Source: an uncultured Victivallis sp.
GTDB lineage: Bacteria; Verrucomicrobiota; Lentisphaeria; Victivallales; Victivallaceae
Assembly (NCBI GenBank): GCA_944389895.1
Contig: CALXOA010000110.1
Coordinates: 1-54,382, forward strand
Direction of reading: 5' to 3'
DNA: 54,382 nt
Part shown: piece by piece, positions 1 through 7,296 of the stretch
Numbering within the stretch: the first letter of the stretch is position 1
How the letters are laid out: every line of letters starts with the position of its first letter
The notes under the pieces: generated by a model
Databases searched by the model: none
What the model was told of the DNA's origin: nothing
The model's input: the letters and a program-made list of their open reading frames with translations, nothing else
Position numbers and translations under genes: made by a program

Positions 1-748
1 CCTCGAGCGAATGAAAACTGATCACTGCCAGACGCCCTCCGGATTTCAGAAGCCGGAGAGCTGCAGGCAGAGCGCGTTGCAGTTCGCCGAGTTCATCGTT
101 GACTGCGATCCGCAACGCCTGAAACACGAGAGTCGGCGCGGGAAGCCTTCCCGGTTTCGAGCGCCCGAGTACCCGGTCGCAGAGTTCCACGAGCTGCCCC
201 GTGGTTGCAAACGGCCGGCTTTCACGTTCGCTCACGATGGCCGCCGCAAGTTTGCGTGATTTATCCACTTCTCCATATTCGCGCAAAATTTTTTCAAGCT
301 CTTCTTCCGGCGTACGGTTGAGGAGACGGCTGGCGGTCATTTCGCAACGCCGGTCCATCCGCATGTCGAGCGGTCCATCCGCACGCCATGAGAATCCCCG
401 TTCCGGGTGGTCGAGCTGCGGAGACGATACTCCGATGTCGAGCAGGACGCCGTCCACCTCATTCCACCCATGTTCCCGGGCGCGGCTCTCCAGTTCCGAA
501 TAGTTGCCGCGTACCAGTGTGACCCGTTTCCCCGCAAAGGCGAGGCGTTGTGCCGCCGCTTCCAGCGCACTTTCATCCCGGTCGATCCCGAGAAGTTCAA
601 GCTGCGGGCAGCGCTCCAGCAGCATCGCACTGTGCCCGCCGCCGCCGACAGTGCCGTCAACCAGCCGCGCCGGCCTCTCGACCGGCAATGCGAGATATCC
701 GGCAACTTCCCTGTATAAAACCGGTATGTGGATGAACTCGCCTTCCAC
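1..748 (-). CDS. rsmH: 16S rRNA (cytosine-1402-N4)-methyltransferase RsmH (MraW), C-terminus cut by window edge
   Basis: S-adenosylmethionine-dependent methyltransferase that modifies C1402 of 16S rRNA in the cytoplasm. Reading the minus strand from a GTG at 748, the product begins VEGEFIHIPVLYREV. It then shows the family glycine-rich SAM site (VDGTVGGGGHSAMLL), GIDRDESAL, LLDIGVSSPQLD and, at the window edge, GRLAVISFHSLE, which matches the family ISFHSLEDR block. About 249 of the usual ~310 residues are present. The GTG lies 4 nt after the mraZ stop, with AAAGG 9 nt upstream, so the two genes are probably co-transcribed, as in most dcw clusters. The only uncertainty is the exact start codon. 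Confidence 0.95.
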   Translation of the reverse strand, partial: MEGEFIHIPVLYREVAGYLALPVERPARLVDGTVGGGGHSAMLLERCPQLELLGIDRDESALEAAAQRLAFAGKRVTLVRGNYSELESRAREHGWNEVDGVLLDIGVSSPQLDHPERGFSWRADGPLDMRMDRRCEMTASRLLNRTPEEELEKILREYGEVDKSRKLAAAIVSERESRPFATTGQLVELCDRVLGRSKPGRLPAPTLVFQALRIAVNDELGELQRALPAALRLLKSGGRLAVISFHSLE

Positions 749-752
749 GGTT

Positions 753-1259
753 TCATGCCTTTCCCAGAATCCCGCCGAGCAATCCGGCGATGTCTCCGGA
801 ATCATCGCTGACCTTCTGAATCTCGTCGAGGTACATGTTCAGAGCCGTCTCATCGTCGGGCATACTCCAGTTTTCCGGCGCCGTGAGGCGGATATGTGTT
901 ACCGCTCCGATCAGTTTCAACTGCCCCCTGACTCCGATTTCATCGAGCATTTTCCGGTCGAGGGCAATCCGCCCCTGTCTGTCGCAGCGGCACTGCCGCG
1001 ACCGTGAACCGAGGTAGGCGAAGGCCATCTGCATTTTCGGGTTCGCGATCGCAAGTTTCTTGGCTTTCCCGACAAATTCCAGGAATGTCGCCAGCGGCAA
1101 CAGGACCAGGGCCTTCCCGCGTGCCGGTATCATCACCAGCTCGGTTTCTCCGTCGCGGTTCCGCCAGTCGCTCGGCAGCGATACGCGACACTGCGCATCC
1201 AGCGCATGATCGTATTCGCCGAGATACAGTCCCTGAAAAACATTGGCGGCCGACGGCAT
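753..1259 (-). CDS. mraZ: Transcriptional regulator MraZ
   Basis: MraZ is a small DNA-binding protein with two SpoVT/AbrB-like half-domains that forms rings and controls the dcw cell-wall/division cluster, usually including itself. The 168-residue product contains GEYDHALDAQCRVSLPSDWR at the N-terminus and a second copy of the fold with CRCDRQGRIALDRKMLDEIG near the middle, both typical of the family. The length is slightly above the usual ~145-150 because of an acidic/glycine tail (DDSGDIAGLLGGILGKA). It is the first gene of the cluster, followed directly by rsmH. The ATG at 1259 has AGGAG 9 nt upstream. That Shine-Dalgarno sits inside a set of 10-bp repeats expected to be the MraZ operator, which implies autoregulation. 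Confidence 0.95.
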   Translation of the reverse strand: MPSAANVFQGLYLGEYDHALDAQCRVSLPSDWRNRDGETELVMIPARGKALVLLPLATFLEFVGKAKKLAIANPKMQMAFAYLGSRSRQCRCDRQGRIALDRKMLDEIGVRGQLKLIGAVTHIRLTAPENWSMPDDETALNMYLDEIQKVSDDSGDIAGLLGGILGKA

Positions 1260-1297
1260 ACCTATTTGCTCCTATTTATACCTATTCATACCTATTT
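1260..1297 (-). promoter_or_regulatory. Four 10-bp phased AATAGG repeats, candidate MraZ operator
   Basis: On the plus strand CCTATT occurs at 1261, 1271, 1281 and 1291, exactly 10 bp apart (AATAGG on the coding strand). MraZ operators in other bacteria are short direct repeats with about 10-bp spacing upstream of mraZ. Here the array runs from the -10 box to the start codon and includes the ribosome-binding site, so bound MraZ could block both RNA polymerase and translation. Confidence 0.8.
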
Positions 1298-1322
1298 TAC
1301 CACAAAAACTGCTTTTTGCCAA
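1294..1322 (-). promoter_or_regulatory. Sigma-70-type promoter of mraZ-rsmH
   Basis: The minus strand reads TTGGCA (1322-1317), a 17-nt spacer and TAAAAT (1299-1294). The -10 box overlaps the first AATAGG repeat. The predicted transcript starts about 28 nt before the mraZ ATG. Confidence 0.75.
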
Positions 1323-1396
1323 CTTTTTTTCCGGAAATATCATTTTTTTTTGAAGTTTTCGTTTTTTCTGTTGAAACGGATGGAAAGGTGATGGCA

Positions 1397-1436
1397 TTCC
1401 CGCGGCTGTGATGCTATCTTCTTTCTGCTGCGGGAA
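1397..1436 (+). other. Imperfect hairpin before the membrane glycosyltransferase gene
   Basis: TTCCCGCGGC (1397-1406) can pair with GCTGCGGGAA (1427-1436), nine Watson-Crick pairs plus one G-U. It lies just before the Shine-Dalgarno of the gene at 1454. Its role is unknown: a leader structure or chance pairing. No convincing plus-strand promoter was found in this interval. Confidence 0.35.
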
Positions 1437-1453
1437 CAATCAGGGAGGTTCAC

Positions 1454-3376
1454 ATGAGGTTCGGGCGGATTCCCGGTCGGCTGAAAGTTCCGGTATCGAC
1501 GTTGATACTCGGCACGTTGCTGATCGGCTACGCGGCGTTGCTCAACTGCTATCTGGTTCCGGTTACCGGCGGTACCGATCAAAACGGATATCATCTGCAG
1601 GGACGACTGTTGAACGAGGAGGGGACGTTCTACCGGAAAGCGGCGGATCCTCTGGAGTTCATCGGCCACATGTGGGTGGTCAACGAACGGGGAGAGTTCT
1701 ATCCGAAATATCCGCCCTTTTATCCGGCGATGACGGCCGCGATAAATCTTCTGCTCGGTCCCGGCGGTGGCTTTTACGCAACGTTATGGGCTGCGGTTCT
1801 GGCAGCCGCGGGCATGTATGTGCTGGCACGTTTTTTCGTCGGGCGGTATTTCGCTCTGATGGGGGCGGGAGCGCTGATGGTTTCTCCGGTCGTGTCAATG
1901 CTCGGAATCGTCCGCAATTCACACACGCCGAGTCTCGCCTTTTTTCTTTGGGGACTGGCGGCGTTTTTCGGCGCTGTCCGGGCAAAGTCGCTTTGGGGCA
2001 GGCTGGCCGGGGCGTTTGCCGGAGGATTCCTGATCGGCTGGACGGTCGGGATTCGATATACGGATCTGCTGCTGATCCTGATCCCGGCAGCCTATCTGAT
2101 GTTGTTTCCCCGGGGGCGGCGGCGCGTCGTACTGGCGGTCGGCCTGGCGGCGGGAGCGGCGATTCCCTACGGAATGCTGGCCGTGTTCCACTGGCTTGCC
2201 TACGGTGCGCCGTGGAGGAGCGGCTATTCCCTGACCGGTGAGGCGGGGGCGTTTCAACTGCGGTTCCTGTGGGAGAATTTACTGATCTACGTGCCGGAAT
2301 TTTTCATGCTGGTGGTCGGCCCGCTCGGTGCATTGGCCGTGCTGGTGCCCCGGCTGCGCTGGCGCCGGGGCCTCTTCTGGGCAGCATGGCTTCTGCCGAC
2401 CTTCCTGCTCTATCTGACCTATTACTGGGCTCCGGAGAACGACGGCACCGGTGCGATGCGCTTTCTGACCCCGCTGGTTCCTGCTGTTGTGATTGCCGGA
2501 TTGCTCGCGTTGCGTCGCTTCTGCCGGCAGGTTCCGCCCCGGGCTGCGTTTCTGACGGTCATCCTGGTTGTTGCAATACAGGCGGGCTGGGGAGTCCCCC
2601 GGCTGCTCAAGATGTGTGAAGCGAAGGCGGCGGGGGATCTCCAGAATCTGGTGTTGATCGAAGCGTTGAAGCAGCGTGTGCCCCCGGGGGCTTCGATCGT
2701 GGCGCGTACCGGATTACTCAACGAGCTCGACTACGAGTTGCGCTGGCGGCTCTATCCGGGTTATCTTCTCAACGTCAGAGAGCTGCATGGGGTGATCGAA
2801 CGGTCGCTCGGCGCGCAGGCGGCAGGGTTGCAGCGGGAGCGGGCGCGTTGGCTCGAGGAGGAGCTGGGCGGGCTCGACGCCGGTCGGTTGCAGGCGAAAA
2901 TGCGGGAATTTTTCGATGCGCGCCGCAATGCCGGCAGCGAGGTTTACTTCGTCGGCCGCGGTGCGGAGGTGAACCAGTTCCGCCGGATTTTTCATCGTCA
3001 TTTCGAGCTGGAGTCGCTCGGCATGATCACCGGGGAGCGACCCGCCTGGCTGTTGTTGCCGTTCAAACGGGCAGCGAGCCGTTTCCAGGAATCGGATGCG
3101 CCGGTCAAATTCACGCCGTATGAGGTGATCCGGCTCGGGGCGAAACGGTCGCGGGTGCTTCCCGCCGCCGCTTCTGTGGGAGAGTTGCAACAGGAACGTG
3201 CGGAGGTACTTTACCGGCTCAATCCTGCTCAGGATCCCGAAATACGGCGCGATACCGAGCGTCTGGAGGCGATCCGTGATGAGACGGGCGCTCTGAACCG
3301 TTCGATTGCCGAGGCTCGCCGTCGTGCGGAAGCTGCGAAACGGGCCCGCCGGGAAAAGGCGGCGGGACGGCCCTAA
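1454..3376 (+). CDS. Polytopic membrane glycosyltransferase-like protein (ArnT/PMT, GT39/GT83-like)
   Basis: The 640-residue product has a hydrophobic anchor at residues ~15-35, then an extracytoplasmic loop with the YPPFYP motif (~85-90). That motif is typical of the first loop of polyprenyl-phosphate-sugar-dependent glycosyltransferases (ArnT, PMT). About ten more hydrophobic segments follow up to ~residue 375. The last ~260 residues are hydrophilic and end in a charged, coiled-coil-like stretch rich in Arg, Glu and Ala. Such enzymes transfer a sugar from a lipid carrier on the outer face of the inner membrane; the acceptor here is unknown. AGGGAGG lies 5 nt before the ATG. The gene stands alone and overlaps the AraC gene tail to tail by 4 nt. 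The family call is moderate; the membrane topology is clear. Confidence 0.75.
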   Translation: MRFGRIPGRLKVPVSTLILGTLLIGYAALLNCYLVPVTGGTDQNGYHLQGRLLNEEGTFYRKAADPLEFIGHMWVVNERGEFYPKYPPFYPAMTAAINLLLGPGGGFYATLWAAVLAAAGMYVLARFFVGRYFALMGAGALMVSPVVSMLGIVRNSHTPSLAFFLWGLAAFFGAVRAKSLWGRLAGAFAGGFLIGWTVGIRYTDLLLILIPAAYLMLFPRGRRRVVLAVGLAAGAAIPYGMLAVFHWLAYGAPWRSGYSLTGEAGAFQLRFLWENLLIYVPEFFMLVVGPLGALAVLVPRLRWRRGLFWAAWLLPTFLLYLTYYWAPENDGTGAMRFLTPLVPAVVIAGLLALRRFCRQVPPRAAFLTVILVVAIQAGWGVPRLLKMCEAKAAGDLQNLVLIEALKQRVPPGASIVARTGLLNELDYELRWRLYPGYLLNVRELHGVIERSLGAQAAGLQRERARWLEEELGGLDAGRLQAKMREFFDARRNAGSEVYFVGRGAEVNQFRRIFHRHFELESLGMITGERPAWLLLPFKRAASRFQESDAPVKFTPYEVIRLGAKRSRVLPAAASVGELQQERAEVLYRLNPAQDPEIRRDTERLEAIRDETGALNRSIAEARRRAEAAKRARREKAAGRP

Positions 3377-4287
3377 TTCCGTTTCCCCGCTTCCCGGCTG
3401 CGCCAGGCGGAGGGGGAACAGCCGGTGCGTTTCCGGAACTCGGTCGAAAAATGAAGTGCATTGCCGTAACCGACCCGGAATGCGATTTCCTTGATCGGTT
3501 GATCTGTCAGGCTCAGCAGCCGGCGGGCAGCTTCGATCCTCTTGTCGATCAGGATGTTGATCGGCGTATCACCCAGATGTTTCCGGAAGAGGCGGTGTAG
3601 CGTGGAACAGCTGATTCCCGCTTCTCTGGCCAGTTTCGCGGTGGTCAACGGTTCGCCGAGACGCCGATCGAGACCGTCGAGAATTTGCGGCAGCGGAGCG
3701 GGCAGCGTGTCGTCGCGGCAGTCGAGAGCCAGCCGGAACAGCAGTTGGCATCCGAGCGCGGATCGTATCGCAGCGCGGCTGGAGATCTCGTTGTCGAACG
3801 TTTCGGCGATCTGGTCGAAAAGCTTCTGGAGCGGAACCGGATCCGCGGGGCGGATCACATCGATCCGGTCGAGACCGAGGGAGGCGAGAAGCGGTTCCAG
3901 CAGTGTTCCTTCAAGGGCGACGGTTCGTTTGAATGCGGCGTGGCAACTCTCCGGCAACAGCATTTCCGAATCTGCCCCGGGGCGGACCAGAAACAGTTCC
4001 CCCGGAACCACCTGGTATGTTCTTTCTCCCTGCCGGAAGAGGAAGCAGCCTTCTTCCACCAGTTCCAGCGCACAGATATCCGAGCACTCCCGGTAACGGT
4101 AACAGCCGGCAACCCATTCGTCGCCGCCGGTGAAGGAGATCCGGAGCGGCCAGCCGGGAGATGGCGGCAGGGCGTGGTCGTATGCGAAATGGTGTCGTGG
4201 ATAGGGGCCGGAGTTCCTGCCGCCGAGCCGGCTTGCTCCGTTTGCCGCGATGAGGCGGCTGCGTGCGCGAAGTTCATCCCGTTTCAT
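3373..4287 (-). CDS. AraC-family transcriptional regulator
   Basis: The 304-residue product has a cupin-like N-terminal sensor domain (~45-140, with GELFLVRPGADSEMLLPE) and a C-terminal pair of AraC helix-turn-helix motifs (~205-300). The latter include LAREAGISCSTLHRLFRKHL and the family signature IKEIAFRVGYGNALHFSTEF. AraC proteins with this layout usually activate carbohydrate genes on binding a sugar. It is divergent from the GH63-like glycosidase at 4439, which is the probable target. The start at 4287 is preceded only by a weak AGAGAG. Confidence 0.92.
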   Translation of the reverse strand: MKRDELRARSRLIAANGASRLGGRNSGPYPRHHFAYDHALPPSPGWPLRISFTGGDEWVAGCYRYRECSDICALELVEEGCFLFRQGERTYQVVPGELFLVRPGADSEMLLPESCHAAFKRTVALEGTLLEPLLASLGLDRIDVIRPADPVPLQKLFDQIAETFDNEISSRAAIRSALGCQLLFRLALDCRDDTLPAPLPQILDGLDRRLGEPLTTAKLAREAGISCSTLHRLFRKHLGDTPINILIDKRIEAARRLLSLTDQPIKEIAFRVGYGNALHFSTEFRKRTGCSPSAWRSREAGKRN

Positions 4288-4365
4288 CTCTCTGAATCCT
4301 GTGCGGCCGGAGAGGATTGATAATATGATTGCGAGGATATCGAATCTGATTCCGGAAAATGCCGC

Positions 4366-4394
4366 TTGTTCCGGCGTGATTCTGCATGCATAAT
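4366..4394 (+). promoter_or_regulatory. Candidate promoter of the GH63-like gene
   Basis: TTGTTC (4366-4371), a 17-nt spacer and CATAAT (4389-4394). A small inverted repeat TGATG-TCG-CATCA (4398-4410) lies just downstream, where a regulator could bind. Match quality is moderate. Confidence 0.45.
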
Positions 4395-4438
4395 ATATGA
4401 TGTCGCATCAGTAAAGACAAGTGCACCGGAGGTGTCGG

Positions 4439-6055
4439 ATGAACGATTTTTCGGCCTGGAGCGTGTGGGGGGGCGGGCAACTGTTCGCTTTTTCGGCTTT
4501 TGACGGTGAAACCGACTGGCGGAACGGATTGGTGTTGCGCAGCGTTGCAGCTGCATCGGTTCTCGAGGTGAAGCTGCCGGAGGAGGGAGGAGCGCTCCTC
4601 TTCGACCTTGCTCCGCCGCGGCGATGTCTGCTGGCCGGAGATCACTTCATTCTGGAGACCGCGTCAGGAGAGGTGCGTGGAGCCTTCATCGACGCCCGGC
4701 ATCTGCTGGTCGAGGGAAATTGCCGGGCGGTCGGACTTTCCGGTGCGGTCCGGGTGGCGACGAGACCGGGACGACTGCTGCTGGGAGCCCGGGAGAGTTT
4801 TGATGAAACATTGCTCAAGGTTGACTTCGGTGCGGTGTTGGCCTCGCGGGCCGCATTCCTTGCGCATCTGCCTCTGGTTCAGACGGAATCCGAAACCGCC
4901 AGGCGCGCGCTGCTGAAGGCGTGTTCCCAGCTCAAGATCCAGCTCAATTCGCCTGCCGGGCTGCTGCGCCACCGCTGGACTACGCCGGACCGGTGGCCCC
5001 ACCGCTGGATGTGGCTGTGGGATTCGGTGTTTCATGCGGCCGGATTGCGGCATCTCGATCCGGTTGCGGCGAGGGAGAGTCTCGAGGCGGTATTCGACGT
5101 ACAGCAGGAGGATGGCTTCATTCCGCACTTCGCTTCTCCGGAGTCCCGCAGCGAAATCACACAGCCTCCGTTGCTCGGTTTCGGAATGGAGCTTGTCGCC
5201 GGTGAGGATGACGCGTTTCTTGCCGGGCTCTATCCGAAGAACGCCGCTTTTCTGGAGTGGATTTTCGCCAATCGCGATTCCGACGGGGCCGGGCTGGTCG
5301 AATGGGCGATCGAGGCGGAAGAACAGTGTCGAAGCGGCGAGAGCGGTATGGATAACTCCCCGCGCTTCGATGGCGCCGTACAGCTGGATGCTCCCGATTT
5401 CAATGCCTATCTGGCGCATGATTGCGATGTGATGGCACGGATTGCCGAACGGTTGAAGCGTCCCGGGGAGGCTGCTCTGTGGCGCGGTCGGCGCGACCGG
5501 CTGAATCGGCTGATGAATGAGTTCCTGTGGGATGATGAGGCGGGGCTCTACGTCGATTTCGACGTGGTTGCAAAACGGCGGACCGGTGTGTTGAGCTCGG
5601 CCGGCTTCCTGCCGCTGTTGTCGGGGGCGCCGTCTCCACGGATGGCGGCGCGGATGGTTTCCGCCCTCGGAGATCCGGAACTTTTCGGAAGTGCGTTTCC
5701 GGTTCCGTCGATTGCGCGCAACCAGGAGCGTTTTTATGCGAAGGATATGTGGCGCGGACCGGTCTGGGTCAACATCAATTACCTGATCGCACGCGGACTG
5801 CGGCGTTACGGATTTGATTCCGAGGCTGACCTGTTGCTTTCCGCCACCTGTGGAGAGCTGGAGAGAGAGTTTCTGCGTTACGGCACTTTCTTTGAGTTTT
5901 ACGACGATCGCAGAGAGTGTACGCCGCCGGAACTGCTGCGCAAGGGGTGCTGTGCTCCGGAGCGGAGTCCCTATCATCAGGTGTTCATGGACTACGGCTG
6001 GAGTGCTTCGCTCTATGTCGACATGGTGTTCTCCGCCGCAAAGCGGCATGTTTGA
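4439..6055 (+). CDS. GH63-like (alpha/alpha)6-barrel glucosidase
   Basis: The 538-residue product carries the landmarks of the GH63/GH37 trehalase-like clan: WMWLWDSVFHAAG (~190-202), ESGMDNSPRFD (~300-310, matching the family ESGxDNSPR), and DMWRGPVWVNINYLIARGL (~436-454). Members hydrolyse alpha-glucosidic linkages, including those in glucosylglycerate, mannosylglycerate and trehalose-like substrates. No signal peptide is seen, so it probably acts on imported sugars. The start at 4439 is chosen because GGAGGTG lies 5 nt upstream; an ATG at 4421 in the same frame lacks this. The neighbouring AraC gene is divergent and probably controls it. The exact substrate cannot be read from sequence. 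Confidence 0.88.
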   Translation: MNDFSAWSVWGGGQLFAFSAFDGETDWRNGLVLRSVAAASVLEVKLPEEGGALLFDLAPPRRCLLAGDHFILETASGEVRGAFIDARHLLVEGNCRAVGLSGAVRVATRPGRLLLGARESFDETLLKVDFGAVLASRAAFLAHLPLVQTESETARRALLKACSQLKIQLNSPAGLLRHRWTTPDRWPHRWMWLWDSVFHAAGLRHLDPVAARESLEAVFDVQQEDGFIPHFASPESRSEITQPPLLGFGMELVAGEDDAFLAGLYPKNAAFLEWIFANRDSDGAGLVEWAIEAEEQCRSGESGMDNSPRFDGAVQLDAPDFNAYLAHDCDVMARIAERLKRPGEAALWRGRRDRLNRLMNEFLWDDEAGLYVDFDVVAKRRTGVLSSAGFLPLLSGAPSPRMAARMVSALGDPELFGSAFPVPSIARNQERFYAKDMWRGPVWVNINYLIARGLRRYGFDSEADLLLSATCGELEREFLRYGTFFEFYDDRRECTPPELLRKGCCAPERSPYHQVFMDYGWSASLYVDMVFSAAKRHV

Positions 6056-6099
6056 CAGAGGGGGTGGCGCCTCGGTTTCCCGGTGAATTTTTCCCGGGG

Positions 6100-7101
6100 T
6101 TATACGTTCTCTTCCCCGCGGGCGGTCGACTGCCGCCAGATCGGTTCCGCAAGGAGTTCCTCGCTTTGGAGCGGAAGATTGTTTTTCAACCGGTCGAGCA
6201 GAAGCTCGACGCAACGCACGGCGCACGCTTCGGCTCTCTGGTCGAAGGTGGAGAGCGGCACCGTGCAGTCGAGGCTGGCGGGGATGTTGTCGCCGCCGGT
6301 GATCAGCACGTCGTCCGGAACCCGCAATCCGTGTTCCAGCAGGAAATGTTCGATGGCAATTGCGGCGTAGTCGTTGCCGCAGATGACCGCATCGGGGCGC
6401 CAGGCCAGCACTTCCGGCGCGATCGCGAGAATCTCCTTGCGGCGCAGATCGGCGGAAAAGATCCGGGCTTGCGCACCCTCCGCACCCGCGAGAAATCCGG
6501 CCCGGCGCTGCCGGTGGCTGTCGCCGCTTTCGCAGAACAGGCCGGCGAGCCGCCGGGCGCCGAGTTCCCGGCAACGCCGGGTCAACCGGATGATCGGCTC
6601 CCGCTGCTCGACCGTGACCGATGGATATCCGTTCAACCGGTTGGTCAGAAGCAGAAAGGGCTGATCCGCGTTCTGCAGCTCCTCCAGGCACGCCGACTCC
6701 TTGTCGGCTCCCCACACGATCAGGGCGTCGATTTCATTGCGCCGGAAAATGTTCAGATATTCTTTGGTTTCCACGAACCGCGAGTCGTTCAACAGCGGCA
6801 GACAACGGTATCCCACCTTGAAGAGTTCACGGCAGACTGCGAACAGGGAGCGTGCAAGGTTTTCGTCGTCCGTCATTTCGCAACCGACCAGAAAACCGAT
6901 CGTGCGTGATTCGCCGGAGAAAAAGCGTGCGGCATGAATGCTCGGCTGATAACCGATCCTGGCACAGTATTCGAGGATCCGTCGCCGCGTTTTCTCGCTG
7001 ATCTTGATCGAGCTTTCGTGCCCCGACAGCACCCGCGAGACAGTGGAGGGGGAGCACTCCAGCTTCCGGGCGATTTCCCGGATATTGATCGATTCCGGCA
7101 T
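6100..7101 (-). CDS. LacI-family transcriptional repressor
   Basis: The 333-residue product begins with the canonical LacI headpiece: INIREIARKLECSPSTVSRVLSG (~4-26), a hinge helix region near 55-60, then a periplasmic-binding-protein-like effector domain (IGFLVGCEMTDD, DALIVWGADKES, PDAVICGNDYAAIAIEHFL, VLITGGDNIPASLDC). It should bind DNA as a dimer and release it on binding a sugar. The start at 7101 has AAAGGA upstream; the frame extends further but without a headpiece. It is divergent from the operon beginning at 7297. Two operator-like palindromes flank the promoter between them, so that operon is its likely target. Confidence 0.95.
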   Translation of the reverse strand: MPESINIREIARKLECSPSTVSRVLSGHESSIKISEKTRRRILEYCARIGYQPSIHAARFFSGESRTIGFLVGCEMTDDENLARSLFAVCRELFKVGYRCLPLLNDSRFVETKEYLNIFRRNEIDALIVWGADKESACLEELQNADQPFLLLTNRLNGYPSVTVEQREPIIRLTRRCRELGARRLAGLFCESGDSHRQRRAGFLAGAEGAQARIFSADLRRKEILAIAPEVLAWRPDAVICGNDYAAIAIEHFLLEHGLRVPDDVLITGGDNIPASLDCTVPLSTFDQRAEACAVRCVELLLDRLKNNLPLQSEELLAEPIWRQSTARGEENV

Positions 7102-7139
7102 TGTTTTCCTTTCGATTCGAAGATTCTTCAAAAAAATAC

Positions 7140-7156
7140 ACTGCAACTGTTGACTT
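7140..7156. promoter_or_regulatory. Upstream operator-like site overlapping the -35 box
   Basis: ACTGCAACTGTTGACTT contains the palindrome CAAC-T-GTTG and matches the downstream 17-bp site at 12 of 17 positions. Its centre (7148) is 43 bp, about four helical turns, from the centre of the second site (7191). The spacing suits two dimers on one DNA face. Confidence 0.65.
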
Positions 7157-7178
7157 TTCAAATGGATTTGGGTATAAT
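7150..7178 (+). promoter_or_regulatory. Near-consensus sigma-70 promoter of the LamG/pseudopilin operon
   Basis: TTGACT (7150-7155), a 17-nt spacer and a perfect TATAAT (7173-7178). It is flanked on both sides by operator-like sites. Such a strong basal promoter is expected when control is by repression. The leader is about 110 nt before the ATG at 7297. Confidence 0.88.
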
Positions 7179-7182
7179 TAAT

Positions 7183-7199
7183 ACAGCAACAGTTGCTGT
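7183..7199. promoter_or_regulatory. Perfect 17-bp palindromic operator just after the -10 box
   Basis: ACAGCAAC-A-GTTGCTGT is a perfect inverted repeat of 8 bp arms around one central base, located 5 bp after the TATAAT and covering the expected transcription start. Position and form fit a LacI-family operator. Confidence 0.82.
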
Positions 7200-7296
7200 G
7201 TTCTGTTGTCTCTTCCTCCGGGATTGTCATATCAGGGAAATGCGGGGGGGAGGAAAGAGGTTTGAGAACAGCAGAAAAGGGAAAAGGAGACAGTCA

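Noticed and set aside
4664..6715. 683-codon minus-strand frame opposite the GH63-like gene
   Set aside because: It is the antisense shadow of a GC-rich gene: the translation is Arg/Pro-rich with no domain, and it runs through the LacI gene's 3' end.
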